From contig NZ_LT906450.1 in the NCBI RefSeq assembly GCF_900187265.1, positions 4,207,444 through 4,271,443 on the forward strand: a DNA stretch of 64,000 nucleotides, written 5' to 3'. This DNA is from Rhodococcus rhodochrous. Lineage in GTDB: Bacteria > Actinomycetota > Actinomycetes > Mycobacteriales > Mycobacteriaceae. Of the stretch, positions 37,105 through 45,409 are shown piece after piece (the stretch's first letter is position 1; every line of letters begins with the position of its first letter). Position numbers and translations under genes: made by a program. Below the pieces are notes generated by a model that was not told the DNA's origin, did no database searches, and worked only from the letters and a program-made list of their open reading frames with translations.

Positions 37105-37151
37105 GGGGTGAACACCGTTCACCCAATGATCGAGTGAACGGTGTTCACCCC
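37105..37151. promoter_or_regulatory. Double palindromic operator ahead of the MFS-tetR operon
   Basis: An 18-bp arm GGGGTGAACACCGTTCAC (37105-37122) is repeated as an exact inverted copy at 37134-37151. Each arm contains its own palindrome: GTGAAC-ACC-GTTCAC and GTGAAC-GGT-GTTCAC. This gives two TetR-type 15-bp operators about 27 bases centre to centre, just upstream of the MFS start at 37076. A TetR dimer pair binding side by side would block the promoter. Confidence 0.75.
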
Positions 37152-37172
37152 CGGATTGTCAACAGGTTCGCG

Positions 37173-37222
37173 CGGTGAACCGGGGTTCGCCGCTGCTGCA
37201 ACCTGGGCAAACCCCGGTTCGG
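37173..37222 (-). terminator. Hairpin downstream of cobM
   Basis: GTGAACCGGGGTTCGCC and GGCAAACCCCGGTTCGGCAC form a long, slightly imperfect stem beginning 16 bases beyond the cobM stop (37238) on the minus strand. Confidence 0.6.
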
Positions 37223-37237
37223 CACGCAAGGAGGGAA

Positions 37238-37999
37238 CTATCCGAGACCGAGGCGCTCGCGAGCGGGGTCGTAGAGGTGCGAGCAGGCGACATCCGGCCG
37301 TTCACGCACGCCGAGAGCGTGTCCGACGACGATGACCGCGGTGTGCTTCAGGCCGGCCGCCTCGACACCGTCGGCGATGTCGGCGAGGGTGCCGCGCAGC
37401 ACGACCTGGTTCGGCCGCGACGCGAACGCGACCACCGCGACGGGACAATCGGCGCCGTATTCGGCAGTGAGTTCTTCGGCCAGGACACGGATGCGGGTGA
37501 TCGCCAGGTGCAGGACGAGACTCGCCCGGATCCCCGCGACCCGCGTCAGAGCCTCGGTGTCGGGCATCGCCGTCGACCGGGCCTGCGTGCGGGTCAGCAC
37601 GACCGTCTGCACGAGTTCGGGAACGGTCAACTCGGTGCCGAGTGCCGCGGCCGCCGCGGCGTAGGCGGGCACACCGGGCGTGACGTCCCAGGGCACGCCT
37701 GCGGCGTCGAGTCGTCGCGTCTGTTCGGTGAGCGCCGAGTACAGCGACGGGTCGCCGGAACACAATCGCACGGCGTCGAGCCCGCGCCGGTGCGCGTCGA
37801 CGAGATGCGCGGTGATCCCGTCGAGGTCCAGGTGCTGCGTGTCGATCAGTTCGGCGTCGTCACGACAGTGCGACAGCGTGTCGGCATCGAGATAGGTACC
37901 GGCGTACAGCACGACCGGGACCTCGCGCAGCAGGTTCACCGCTCGCAGCGTGAGCAGGTCGGCCGCTCCGGGTCCGGATCCGACGAAATGGACGGTCAT
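37238..37999 (-). CDS. cobM: Precorrin-4 C11-methyltransferase
   Basis: A 253-residue tetrapyrrole methylase (CobM/CbiF): VHFVGSGPGAADLLTLRAVN, the VLYAGTYLD segment, RLCSGDPSLYSALTEQ and TPGVPAYAAAAAALG. It methylates precorrin-4 at C11. The ATG at 37999 overlaps the cobL stop (ATGA); a longer in-frame start lies inside cobL. It forms a two-gene unit with cobL. cobK, which in mycobacteria lies next to cobM, is absent. Confidence 0.95.
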   Translation of the reverse strand: MTVHFVGSGPGAADLLTLRAVNLLREVPVVLYAGTYLDADTLSHCRDDAELIDTQHLDLDGITAHLVDAHRRGLDAVRLCSGDPSLYSALTEQTRRLDAAGVPWDVTPGVPAYAAAAAALGTELTVPELVQTVVLTRTQARSTAMPDTEALTRVAGIRASLVLHLAITRIRVLAEELTAEYGADCPVAVVAFASRPNQVVLRGTLADIADGVEAAGLKHTAVIVVGHALGVRERPDVACSHLYDPARERLGLG

Positions 38000-39216
38000 C
38001 GTTCGCCTTTCACTGCGCTCCACTGCACGACCGGTCGCTGCGCACGCCAGCCGGTGAATGTTCCTATGGGATCTGCGTGTTCGACGGACAGACGGGTGAG
38101 TTCACCGCCGTGCGTCTTCCACCACTGCACGAGGCCGGCCTCGGTCTCCAGCGTCACCGCGTGCGCGACGAGCCGACCGCCGGGAGGCAATGCGTCCCAA
38201 CACGTGTCGAGCACACCCTCACGACTTCCTCCCCCGCCGACGAAGATCGCGTCGGGCACCGGGAGTCCGTCGAGCGCGGCGGGAGCGGCACCACGGACGA
38301 CGCGCACGGTCGACGGCACTCCCAGAGCGGCGGCATTGCGCTCGATCGCGCCGGCGCGCCTCTCGTCCTTCTCGATCGCGAGAGTACGACAGCGCGGATC
38401 GGTTCGCGCCCATTCGATTCCGACGGACCCGGCTCCCGCACCGACGTCCCACAGCAACTCTCCCGGTCGCGGTGCGAGTGCGCACACCGCCGCGACACGC
38501 ACGGTCCGCTTGCTGAGCTGTCCGTCGTGCTCGAACAGGGAGTCGTCGAGACCGGGCACAGTCGACAGTCCTGCCGGTCCGTCGACCTCGACGCACATCA
38601 GACTCAGAGACCGGACGCCCGTATCGGTCAGATGGGCCGCCTTCGCATCGATCCGGGACTCGTCCGCAGCACCGAGATGCGACAACACCGCAACCCGTGA
38701 GTTCCCGAAACCGGCGGCCACCAGGAGCGTCGCAACATCCGCGACACGTGCACCGTCGACGAGGACGACGAGTTTGCGTCCGCGCGTCAGAACTCTGCGC
38801 AGAGCATCGATCTCACGCCCCACGACAGTGACCGTCTCGCACTCCTCTGCCCACCAGCCCATGCGTGCGCGGGCGAGTGCCACCGACGAGACCGCCGGGA
38901 TCACCTCCACGGCGTCGCGTCCGAGGCGCCGGATCAGTGTGGTGCCGATTCCGGAGACCAGTGGATCGCCGGACGCGAGCGCGACGACGTCCTTGCCGAC
39001 GTGCCGGTCGAGGAGGTCGTCGAGGCCGGGCAGGAGCGGCGACGGCCACTCCTCACGCACCGCCGCGCCGGCGGGAATCAGGTCGAGGTGGCGCCGGCCA
39101 CCGAGCAGGACCTCGGCCGCGAGAATCCGCTCCCGGACGGTGGACGGCACACCGGACCATCCGTCCGCCCCGATTCCGACAACGGTGATGCCTGTCGTCT
39201 GTCGCATCGGTCCCAT
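37996..39216 (-). CDS. cobL: Precorrin-6B C5,15-methyltransferase (decarboxylating)
   Basis: A 406-residue two-domain enzyme. Residues about 8-205 form the CbiE-like methylase (ITVVGIGADGWSGV; ALASGDPLVSGIGTTLI; EVIPAVSSVALARARMGW); about 215-406 form the CbiT-like domain with the SAM motif LLWDVGAGAGSVGIEWAR and IFVGGGGSREGVLD. Together they methylate C5 and C15 and decarboxylate the side chain. Starts at 39216 and 39207 are both possible; the first is taken. It is divergent from the riboswitch-led chelatase operon, and no riboswitch is visible on its own side. Confidence 0.94.
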   Translation of the reverse strand: MGPMRQTTGITVVGIGADGWSGVPSTVRERILAAEVLLGGRRHLDLIPAGAAVREEWPSPLLPGLDDLLDRHVGKDVVALASGDPLVSGIGTTLIRRLGRDAVEVIPAVSSVALARARMGWWAEECETVTVVGREIDALRRVLTRGRKLVVLVDGARVADVATLLVAAGFGNSRVAVLSHLGAADESRIDAKAAHLTDTGVRSLSLMCVEVDGPAGLSTVPGLDDSLFEHDGQLSKRTVRVAAVCALAPRPGELLWDVGAGAGSVGIEWARTDPRCRTLAIEKDERRAGAIERNAAALGVPSTVRVVRGAAPAALDGLPVPDAIFVGGGGSREGVLDTCWDALPPGGRLVAHAVTLETEAGLVQWWKTHGGELTRLSVEHADPIGTFTGWRAQRPVVQWSAVKGER

Positions 39217-39257
39217 GGCGGTGAACCATAACCCAGGCGCGGCGGCTACACTCGGCC

Positions 39258-39440
39258 GCGGCAAGGCAATCGAAGGTGCCCCTCACGGGGATAATCGGGA
39301 AGCCGGTGAGAATCCGGCACAGGCCCGCTGCGGTGACCCGGGAGTCGTCGATCATGCGCATCCGCGCAGCCACTGGACCGTCCGGTCCGGGAAGGCGATC
39401 GCACGGCGTCCGACCGGGAAGTCCGAATACCGGCCTTCGA
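39258..39440 (+). promoter_or_regulatory. Cobalamin riboswitch ahead of the chelatase-cobO-cobBC-cobD operon
   Basis: The plus strand reads GGGAAGCCGGTGAGAATCCG, CACAGGCCCGCTGCGGTGAC, AGCCACTGGACCG, CCGGGAAGGCGATCG and GGGAAGTCCGAATACCGGCC in consensus order. It ends about 48 bases before the start of the AAA/VWA chelatase gene. B12 should thus repress cobalt insertion, adenosylation and amidation together. Confidence 0.92.
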
Positions 39441-39487
39441 ACAGCTTGCCGCGGAGAACATCCCAGCGGGAGCCTGTGGAGGTCGAA

Positions 39488-41368
39488 ATGTACGTGTATC
39501 CGTTCGGCGCGGTGGTCGGTTCCGACGACCTCGCGCTGGCCCTGACCCTGTGTGCGGTGTCGCCGACGATCGGCGGTGTGCTGGTGCGTGGCGAGAAGGG
39601 CACCGCGAAATCGACGACGGTGCGTGCCCACGCCGCGCTGTTGCCGCCGGTCACCGTCGTGGACGGGTGCCGGTTCTCGTGCGATCCGGACGCGCCCGAT
39701 CCGTCCTGTCCGGACGGTCCTCATCCGGCCGATACAGCCTCGCATGTCCGACCGGTTCGGCTGGTGGAACTACCCGTCGGCGCGGCGGAGGATCGCGTCA
39801 CCGGAGCGTTGCATCTCGGCAAGGCACTGGCCGACCGCACGGCCGAATACGAACCCGGTCTTCTGGCCCTGGCCCACCGCGGTGTGCTGTACGTCGACGA
39901 GGTCAATCTCCTGCACGACCACCTGGTCGACCTGCTGCTCGACGCCGCGGCGATGGGTCGCTCGACCGTCGAACGCGATGGGGTCTCCGTCGAGCACGCC
40001 TCCCGATTCGTCCTGGTCGGAACGATGAATCCCGAGGAGGGTGAGCTTCGCCCGCAGTTGCTCGACCGCTTCGGACTCGCCGTGGATGTGGCCGCGCCCC
40101 GCGACCCGCACGTGCGCGCCGAGATCGTGCGGCGGCGGATGGCCTTCGACGCCGATCCGGCCGGATTCACCGCGCGGTGGGCGGATCGGGATGCCGAGTG
40201 GTCGCGTCGCGTCGTCGCCGCGCGCGAACGCGTCCCGCAGGTCGTACTGAGCGACGACGCGCTGGTCTCGATCGCCGAGGTGTGCGCGGCGTTCGATGTG
40301 GACGGCATGCGTGCCGACCTGGTCACCGCCCGCACGGCCATCGCGCACGCGGCCTGGCACGACCGCCTCGAGGTGACACGCGAGGACATCGCGGCAGCGG
40401 CCCGGCTCGCGCTTCCGCACCGTCGGCGGCGCAACCCGTTCGACGCCCCCACCAGCAGCGACGACCTGCTCGACGACCTGCTCGGCGGAGACGACCCCGA
40501 TCCCGGCCCCGACGACGATCCCGGTGGCGGCGAGAGCGCACCCGACGACTCGGCAGCGGAGACGTCCTCCGGCTCGGGCGACAGGTTGTCCACCAGCCTG
40601 GCGTCGGCATCGGATCCGTTTCGTGCCAGGGTGTTCTCCGTCGATCGGGTCGGGCGCGGGGCGGCCGGCCGTCGGTCGCGGGCGGTCACCACGATCGGCC
40701 GCACAGTGGGCAGTCGCCGCGGCGATTCCGGTCCGGTTCACCTTCCCGCCACGATCCGCGCGACCGTCCTCACCGATCAGGGTCTGCAGCTGCGCCGCAA
40801 GATCATCGAAGGCCGCGAGACCAATCTCGTCCTGTTCTGTGTCGACGCCTCCGGGTCGATGGCCGCACGCAACCGGATGGTGCAGGTCAAGACCGCTGTT
40901 CTGTCGCTGCTGCTCGACGCCTACCGCCGTCGCGACACCGTCGGCCTCGTGACCTTCCGCGGCGCCGGCGCGACCGTCGCACTCCCGCCGACGAATTCGG
41001 TGGACGTGGCCGCCGCACGGCTACGCGAACTCCCCGCCGGTGGGCGGACCCCGCTGGCGGAGGGCCTGATCGAAGCGGCCGAGATCATCCGGCGCCATTC
41101 GCTGCGGGATCCGCGACGACGCGCCCTGCTCGTCGTGGTCACGGACGGTCGCGCCACCGCCGGACCGGACGCCGTGCAGCGCTCGCTCGACACCGCGGAC
41201 GTCATTGCTGCACAGGGAATCTCCTCGGTGGTGGTGGATTCCGAGACGGGACGTTTCCGGATGGGTCTCGCGGCCCGTCTCGCCGAACGCCTCGGCGCCG
41301 ACTACGTACCCGTCGGCGAGGTCGATGCTGAGGCACTGACCGGAATCGTTCGGGAGAGGGCCGCCTGA
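39488..41368 (+). CDS. Fused AAA+/VWA chelatase subunit (ChlI-ChlD type), likely cobalt
   Basis: A 626-residue protein combining the two small chelatase subunits. The AAA+ part has Walker A GEKGTAKST at 35-43 and Walker B GVLYVDEVNLL, with ELPVGAAEDRVTGALHLGKA. A very acidic, glycine-rich linker (DDLLGGDDPDPGPDDDPGGG) near residues 335-360 leads to a VWA domain with the MIDAS motif DASGS at 453-457. It should drive metal insertion with CobN, replacing CobS/CobT. GGAGG precedes the ATG. Its stop shares a base with the cobO start (TGATG). Magnesium chelatase is the alternative label, but no bacteriochlorophyll genes are present and a cobalamin riboswitch leads the operon. Confidence 0.92.
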   Translation: MYVYPFGAVVGSDDLALALTLCAVSPTIGGVLVRGEKGTAKSTTVRAHAALLPPVTVVDGCRFSCDPDAPDPSCPDGPHPADTASHVRPVRLVELPVGAAEDRVTGALHLGKALADRTAEYEPGLLALAHRGVLYVDEVNLLHDHLVDLLLDAAAMGRSTVERDGVSVEHASRFVLVGTMNPEEGELRPQLLDRFGLAVDVAAPRDPHVRAEIVRRRMAFDADPAGFTARWADRDAEWSRRVVAARERVPQVVLSDDALVSIAEVCAAFDVDGMRADLVTARTAIAHAAWHDRLEVTREDIAAAARLALPHRRRRNPFDAPTSSDDLLDDLLGGDDPDPGPDDDPGGGESAPDDSAAETSSGSGDRLSTSLASASDPFRARVFSVDRVGRGAAGRRSRAVTTIGRTVGSRRGDSGPVHLPATIRATVLTDQGLQLRRKIIEGRETNLVLFCVDASGSMAARNRMVQVKTAVLSLLLDAYRRRDTVGLVTFRGAGATVALPPTNSVDVAAARLRELPAGGRTPLAEGLIEAAEIIRRHSLRDPRRRALLVVVTDGRATAGPDAVQRSLDTADVIAAQGISSVVVDSETGRFRMGLAARLAERLGADYVPVGEVDAEALTGIVRERAA

Positions 41369-41982
41369 TGCCGAAGGGACAGCCCACCGTCGTACCTGAC
41401 GACGGTCTCACGACCCGCCAGCGCCGCAACCGGCCGTTGCTGATGGTCAACACCGGTGACGGAAAAGGAAAGTCCACGGCCGCATTCGGTCTCGCGCTGC
41501 GGGGCTGGAACCAGGGCTGGTCGGTCGCCGTCTTCCAGTTCGTCAAGTCCGCCAAGTGGCGCCTCGGCGAGCAGACCGCCTTCGAGACCCTCGCCGACCT
41601 GCACGACGAGCGCGGCACCGGCGGACCCATCGAGTGGCACAAGATGGGATCCGGATGGTCGTGGTCGCGCAAGGAGGGCACCGAGGAGGACCACGCTGCC
41701 GACGCCCTCGCCGGATGGCGCGAGATCCAGCGACGCCTCGCCGCGGAGGAGCACGGCCTGTACGTGCTGGACGAGTTCACCTATCCGATCGCGTGGGGAT
41801 GGGTCGACATCGACGAGGTCGTCGATACGCTGACCTCTCGGCCGGGACGCCAGCACGTCATGATCACGGGGCGGCGGGCGCACCCGAAGCTCGTCGAGGT
41901 CGCCGACCTGGTGACGGAGATGACGAAGGTCAAGCATCCGATGGATGCGGGTCAGAAGGGCCAGCGAGGGATCGAGTGGTGA
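41368..41982 (+). CDS. cobO: Cob(I)yrinate a,c-diamide adenosyltransferase
   Basis: A 204-residue CobA/CobO-type ATP:corrinoid adenosyltransferase. The P-loop is NTGDGKGKSTAAFG (residues about 28-41); VAVFQFVKSAKW, EWHKMGSGWSW and the Walker B-like YVLDEFTYPIAWGW follow, ending in the KHPMDAGQKGQRGIEW tail. It adds the 5'-deoxyadenosyl ligand to cobalt. It is coupled to the chelatase gene by TGATG and to cobBC by GTGA. A CobO beside a ChlID-like gene and cobB is the mycobacterial order. Confidence 0.95.
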   Translation: MPKGQPTVVPDDGLTTRQRRNRPLLMVNTGDGKGKSTAAFGLALRGWNQGWSVAVFQFVKSAKWRLGEQTAFETLADLHDERGTGGPIEWHKMGSGWSWSRKEGTEEDHAADALAGWREIQRRLAAEEHGLYVLDEFTYPIAWGWVDIDEVVDTLTSRPGRQHVMITGRRAHPKLVEVADLVTEMTKVKHPMDAGQKGQRGIEW

Positions 41983-44354
41983 GAGTTCCACGTGTAGTCG
42001 TCGCCGCACCGGCATCCGGGCACGGGAAGACCACCGTCGCCACGGGTCTCATGGCGGCGCTGCGCCGCGCCGGGCACGTCGTGTCGGGCCACAAGATCGG
42101 TCCCGACTACATCGATCCCGGCTACCACTCGCTCGCCACCGGCCGACCCGGCCGCAACCTCGACCCGCATCTCGTCGGCGAGGACCTCGTCGCTCCCCTC
42201 TTCCTGCACGGCGCCGCCGGTGCGGACATCGCCGTGATCGAAGGTGTCATGGGGTTGTACGACGGGATGATCGGCACCGACGGGTACGCGTCCACCGCCC
42301 ACACCGCGGCCCTGCTGTCCGCACCGGTGATCCTCGTCGTCGACGTCTCGCACGCCTCCCGGTCGATCGCGGCGATCGTGCACGGCATAGCGTCCTACGA
42401 CCGCGGCACGCGGATCGCCGGCGTGATCCTGAACAAGGCCGGATCGCAGCGACATTCGGACGAGGTGATCCGCGCACTCGAACCGACCGGCATCCCGGTG
42501 ATCGGCGTGCTCGGTCGCGACGACGGCATCACCGTTCCGTCGCGCCATCTCGGCCTGGTGCCCGCCGAGGAACGCGACGAGGCGACCGCGCAGGTGGATC
42601 GGCTTGCCGCGCAGATCGCCGAACGCATCGACCTCGCCGACATCCTCGGTATCGCCTCGGCAGCACCCGACCTACCGGCGACGCCGTGGTCACCGGGCAC
42701 GTCCACCGAGGACGGTCCGGTGATCGCTGTCGCCGGAGGCCGTGCCTTCACCTTCCGCTACACCGAGACCGAGGAACTCCTGCGCGCACACGGATGCCGA
42801 CCGGTGACCTTCGATCCCCTGCGCGACGAACGACTACCCGCCGGCACCGCAGGTATCTACCTCGGCGGCGGGTTCCCCGAGGTGCACGCCGCCGACCTCG
42901 CCGCGAACCTCCCCCTGCGCACGCACCTGCGCGCCGCGATCGCGGCGGGAGTTCCAACCGTCGCCGAGTGCGCCGGTCTGCTCTATCTGGGGCGCGAGGT
43001 CGACGGACACGAGATGGTCGGCGCCCTCGACACGTCGGCACGGATGACCTCGCGCCTGACCCTCGGCTACCGCACCGCGATCGCACCGCAGGACGCCCTG
43101 CTCGCTCCCGCCGGCACCCGCGTCACCGGTCACGAATTCCACCGCACCGCGATCGACCCCGGCGCCTCTCCCGCGTGGCTGCTCGACGGCCGGCCGGACG
43201 GCGTCGCCACCGCGACGGTGCATGCGTCGTACCTGCACACGCACTGGGCCGGACATCCCGATCTCGCACGACGGTTCGCGGACGCCGCGCGGGCGGCGGA
43301 ACCCGCACCCGAACCCACCTCGGCACCGGCACGTCGTCGAACACACGAACCCGATCTGCATCATCACGGCGACCGCGACGCGACCGAAGGGCTGGTCGAC
43401 CTCGCCGTCAACGTCTCGCGCCGACCTCGACCGGCTTGGCTCGACGACGCCCTGCGTGCCTCGCTGGACGATCTCGCGCGCTATCCCGACCCGAGCGGTG
43501 CACGCGCCGCCCTCGCCGATCGTCACGGCCGCAGCAACGACGAGGTCCTCCCGACGGCCGGGGGTGCCGAGGCGTTCACGTTGCTCGCCCGGGCGCGGGC
43601 ATGGCGGAAACCGGTGGTGGTGCACCCGCAGTTCACCGAACCCGAGGCCGCACTGCTGGCCGCCGGACATCGTGTCACGCGGGTGGTGTTGCGCCGCGAC
43701 GACGGGTTCGTCCTCGATCCGGGTGTGATCCCGGAGGACGCCGACCTGGTGATCGTCGGCAACCCGACGAATCCCACCTCGGTCCTGCATCCGGCCGACA
43801 CGCTCCTGGCACTGACCCGACCGGGACGCGTCGTCGTGGTCGACGAGGCGTTCATGGACGCCGTTCCCGGCGAAGCCGAATCGTTGACGGGACAGTTCGT
43901 TCCGGGACTCGTGGTGCTGCGGTCGCTCACCAAGACGTGGGCGATCCCCGGCCTGCGAGCTGGATACGTGGTCGGCGACGCCGCGGTGCTCGCGGATCTC
44001 GCCGTGCAGCAACCGCCCTGGTCGGTGTCCACCCCCGCAGCGGCTGCGATGATCGCGTGCGCATCCGACGACGCAGTACGCGAGACCGACGTGATCGCGC
44101 ACGAGATCGCCGGAGACAGGGAGGTCCTCGTCGACGCCCTCACCGGACTCGGAATCCACGTGGTCTCCCCCGCGACGGCCCCGTTCGTGCTGGCGGAAGT
44201 ACCCGAAGGAACTCGGGAGAAACTGCGGCAGAAGGGGTTCGCGCTGCGTCGCGGAGACACCTTCCCCGGCCTCGGTGACGACTGGGTGCGGATCGCAGTG
44301 CGCGACGCGGCGACCACGACGGTGCTCGTCGAAGCATGGAGGACGATCCTGTGA
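41979..44354 (+). CDS. cobBC: Fused cobyrinate a,c-diamide synthase - CobC aminotransferase-like protein
   Basis: A single uninterrupted 791-residue frame. Residues 1-430 are CobB: P-loop APASGHGKTTVATG, GPDYIDPGYHSLATGRP, and a type 1 glutamine amidotransferase domain with nucleophile Cys331 in VAECAGLLYLG and its partner in ASYLHTHWAGHP. After a proline/alanine/histidine linker (about 435-457) comes a fold-type I PLP enzyme related to CobC/CobD threonine-phosphate decarboxylase, with Lys652 in RSLTKTWAIPGLRAGY. CobB amidates side chains a and c with glutamine; the second half should supply or attach the aminopropanol arm. In M. tuberculosis these are separate proteins. The start is GTG 41979. 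Confidence 0.92.
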   Translation: MRVPRVVVAAPASGHGKTTVATGLMAALRRAGHVVSGHKIGPDYIDPGYHSLATGRPGRNLDPHLVGEDLVAPLFLHGAAGADIAVIEGVMGLYDGMIGTDGYASTAHTAALLSAPVILVVDVSHASRSIAAIVHGIASYDRGTRIAGVILNKAGSQRHSDEVIRALEPTGIPVIGVLGRDDGITVPSRHLGLVPAEERDEATAQVDRLAAQIAERIDLADILGIASAAPDLPATPWSPGTSTEDGPVIAVAGGRAFTFRYTETEELLRAHGCRPVTFDPLRDERLPAGTAGIYLGGGFPEVHAADLAANLPLRTHLRAAIAAGVPTVAECAGLLYLGREVDGHEMVGALDTSARMTSRLTLGYRTAIAPQDALLAPAGTRVTGHEFHRTAIDPGASPAWLLDGRPDGVATATVHASYLHTHWAGHPDLARRFADAARAAEPAPEPTSAPARRRTHEPDLHHHGDRDATEGLVDLAVNVSRRPRPAWLDDALRASLDDLARYPDPSGARAALADRHGRSNDEVLPTAGGAEAFTLLARARAWRKPVVVHPQFTEPEAALLAAGHRVTRVVLRRDDGFVLDPGVIPEDADLVIVGNPTNPTSVLHPADTLLALTRPGRVVVVDEAFMDAVPGEAESLTGQFVPGLVVLRSLTKTWAIPGLRAGYVVGDAAVLADLAVQQPPWSVSTPAAAAMIACASDDAVRETDVIAHEIAGDREVLVDALTGLGIHVVSPATAPFVLAEVPEGTREKLRQKGFALRRGDTFPGLGDDWVRIAVRDAATTTVLVEAWRTIL

Positions 44355-45289
44355 AGCGCAGCGCACCCGGAAAACAGAGGGCACTCGGACTGGCGCTCGG
44401 CTACGCTGCCGACCAACTCGTCGGCGACCCGCAACGGTGGCATCCCGTGAGCGGCTTCGGGAAGCTGGCGCGCGCCGCCGAAGGCCGGCTGTATGGCGAC
44501 CACCGCGCTGCCGGGGTGGTGTTCACCTCGCTGCTGGTCGGCTCCGCCGGGGCGTTGGGATACGTCGCCGACCGCGCGACCCGCGGTCGTCCGGTGCTGT
44601 CGGTCGCGGTCACGGCGCTGGCCACCTGGACCGTGCTCGGTGGCCGCTCCCTCGGATTCGAGGCCCGGACGATCGACGCTCAGCTCCGCGACGGCGACCT
44701 CGCCGCGGCGCGGCAACAGGTGACCCACCTGGTGGGCCGCGACCCGTCGCGACTCGACGAGAACGGGATCGCGCGCGCCACGATCGAGTCGGTCGCCGAG
44801 AACACCTCCGACGCCGTCGTCGCGCCGCTGTGGTGGGGTGCGCTGCTCGGTCCGGCCGGCCTGCTCGCGTACCGGGCCGCGAACACCCTCGACGCACGCG
44901 TCGGCCACCGCACCCCGCGACTCGAACGGTTCGGGTGGGCTTCGGCCCGGTTCGACGACGTGCTCAACCTCGTCCCCGCTCGCCTCACCGCCCTGTTGGC
45001 CGTCGCACTCGGTGACGACGGCCGGGGTGCGATCCGGGCGTGGCGTCGGGACGCCCGTAAGCATCCGAGCCCTAATGCCGGTCCGGTCGAGGCGGCGTTC
45101 GCCGGCGCTCTCGGTCTCCGGCTCGGCGGCACGAACATGTATCACGGAGTGGTCGAGGATCGCGGCACGCTCGGCGACGGACCCGCGCCGGTCCCGGAGG
45201 ATATCGGCCGGACCGCGCGACTCGCCTCGAAGGTCGGAACCGGATCCGTGGCGACGGCTGTCGCCGTCTCACTCGCACGTCGTCGATAA
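44351..45289 (+). CDS. cobD: Adenosylcobinamide-phosphate synthase (membrane)
   Basis: A 312-residue CobD/CbiB integral-membrane protein that couples aminopropanol (or its phosphate) to adenosylcobyric acid. Signatures are GYAADQLVGDPQRWHPVSGF at the N-terminus, ARATIESVAENTSDAVVAPL, AYRAANTLDARVGHRTPR and RDARKHPSPNAGPVEAAFAG. The GTG at 44351 is chosen: GGAGG lies eight bases upstream and it overlaps the cobBC stop (GTGA). It is the last gene of the riboswitch operon. An IS256 copy begins 120 bases downstream; I see no further gene or terminator in that gap. Confidence 0.95.
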   Translation: MKRSAPGKQRALGLALGYAADQLVGDPQRWHPVSGFGKLARAAEGRLYGDHRAAGVVFTSLLVGSAGALGYVADRATRGRPVLSVAVTALATWTVLGGRSLGFEARTIDAQLRDGDLAAARQQVTHLVGRDPSRLDENGIARATIESVAENTSDAVVAPLWWGALLGPAGLLAYRAANTLDARVGHRTPRLERFGWASARFDDVLNLVPARLTALLAVALGDDGRGAIRAWRRDARKHPSPNAGPVEAAFAGALGLRLGGTNMYHGVVEDRGTLGDGPAPVPEDIGRTARLASKVGTGSVATAVAVSLARRR

Positions 45290-45409
45290 TCTGCTCGGTA
45301 TTTCCCCGCCTCGACGGACAATTCCGTTCCGAGGGTGAAATTTCGGGGTGAATCCGTGTTCGTTCTGCCCGAATACGTAACTCCGGTTACTGTTCGTGCG
45401 ATTCGTAGA

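Noticed and set aside
37175-39487. A very long plus-strand frame leading into the chelatase gene.
   Set aside because: It is antisense to cobM and cobL and runs through the riboswitch; the true start has GGAGG at 39478 and ATG 39488.
39488-41368. Magnesium chelatase for chlorophyll synthesis.
   Set aside because: The riboswitch, cobO, cobB and cobD neighbours and the absence of CobS/CobT point to cobalt insertion with CobN.
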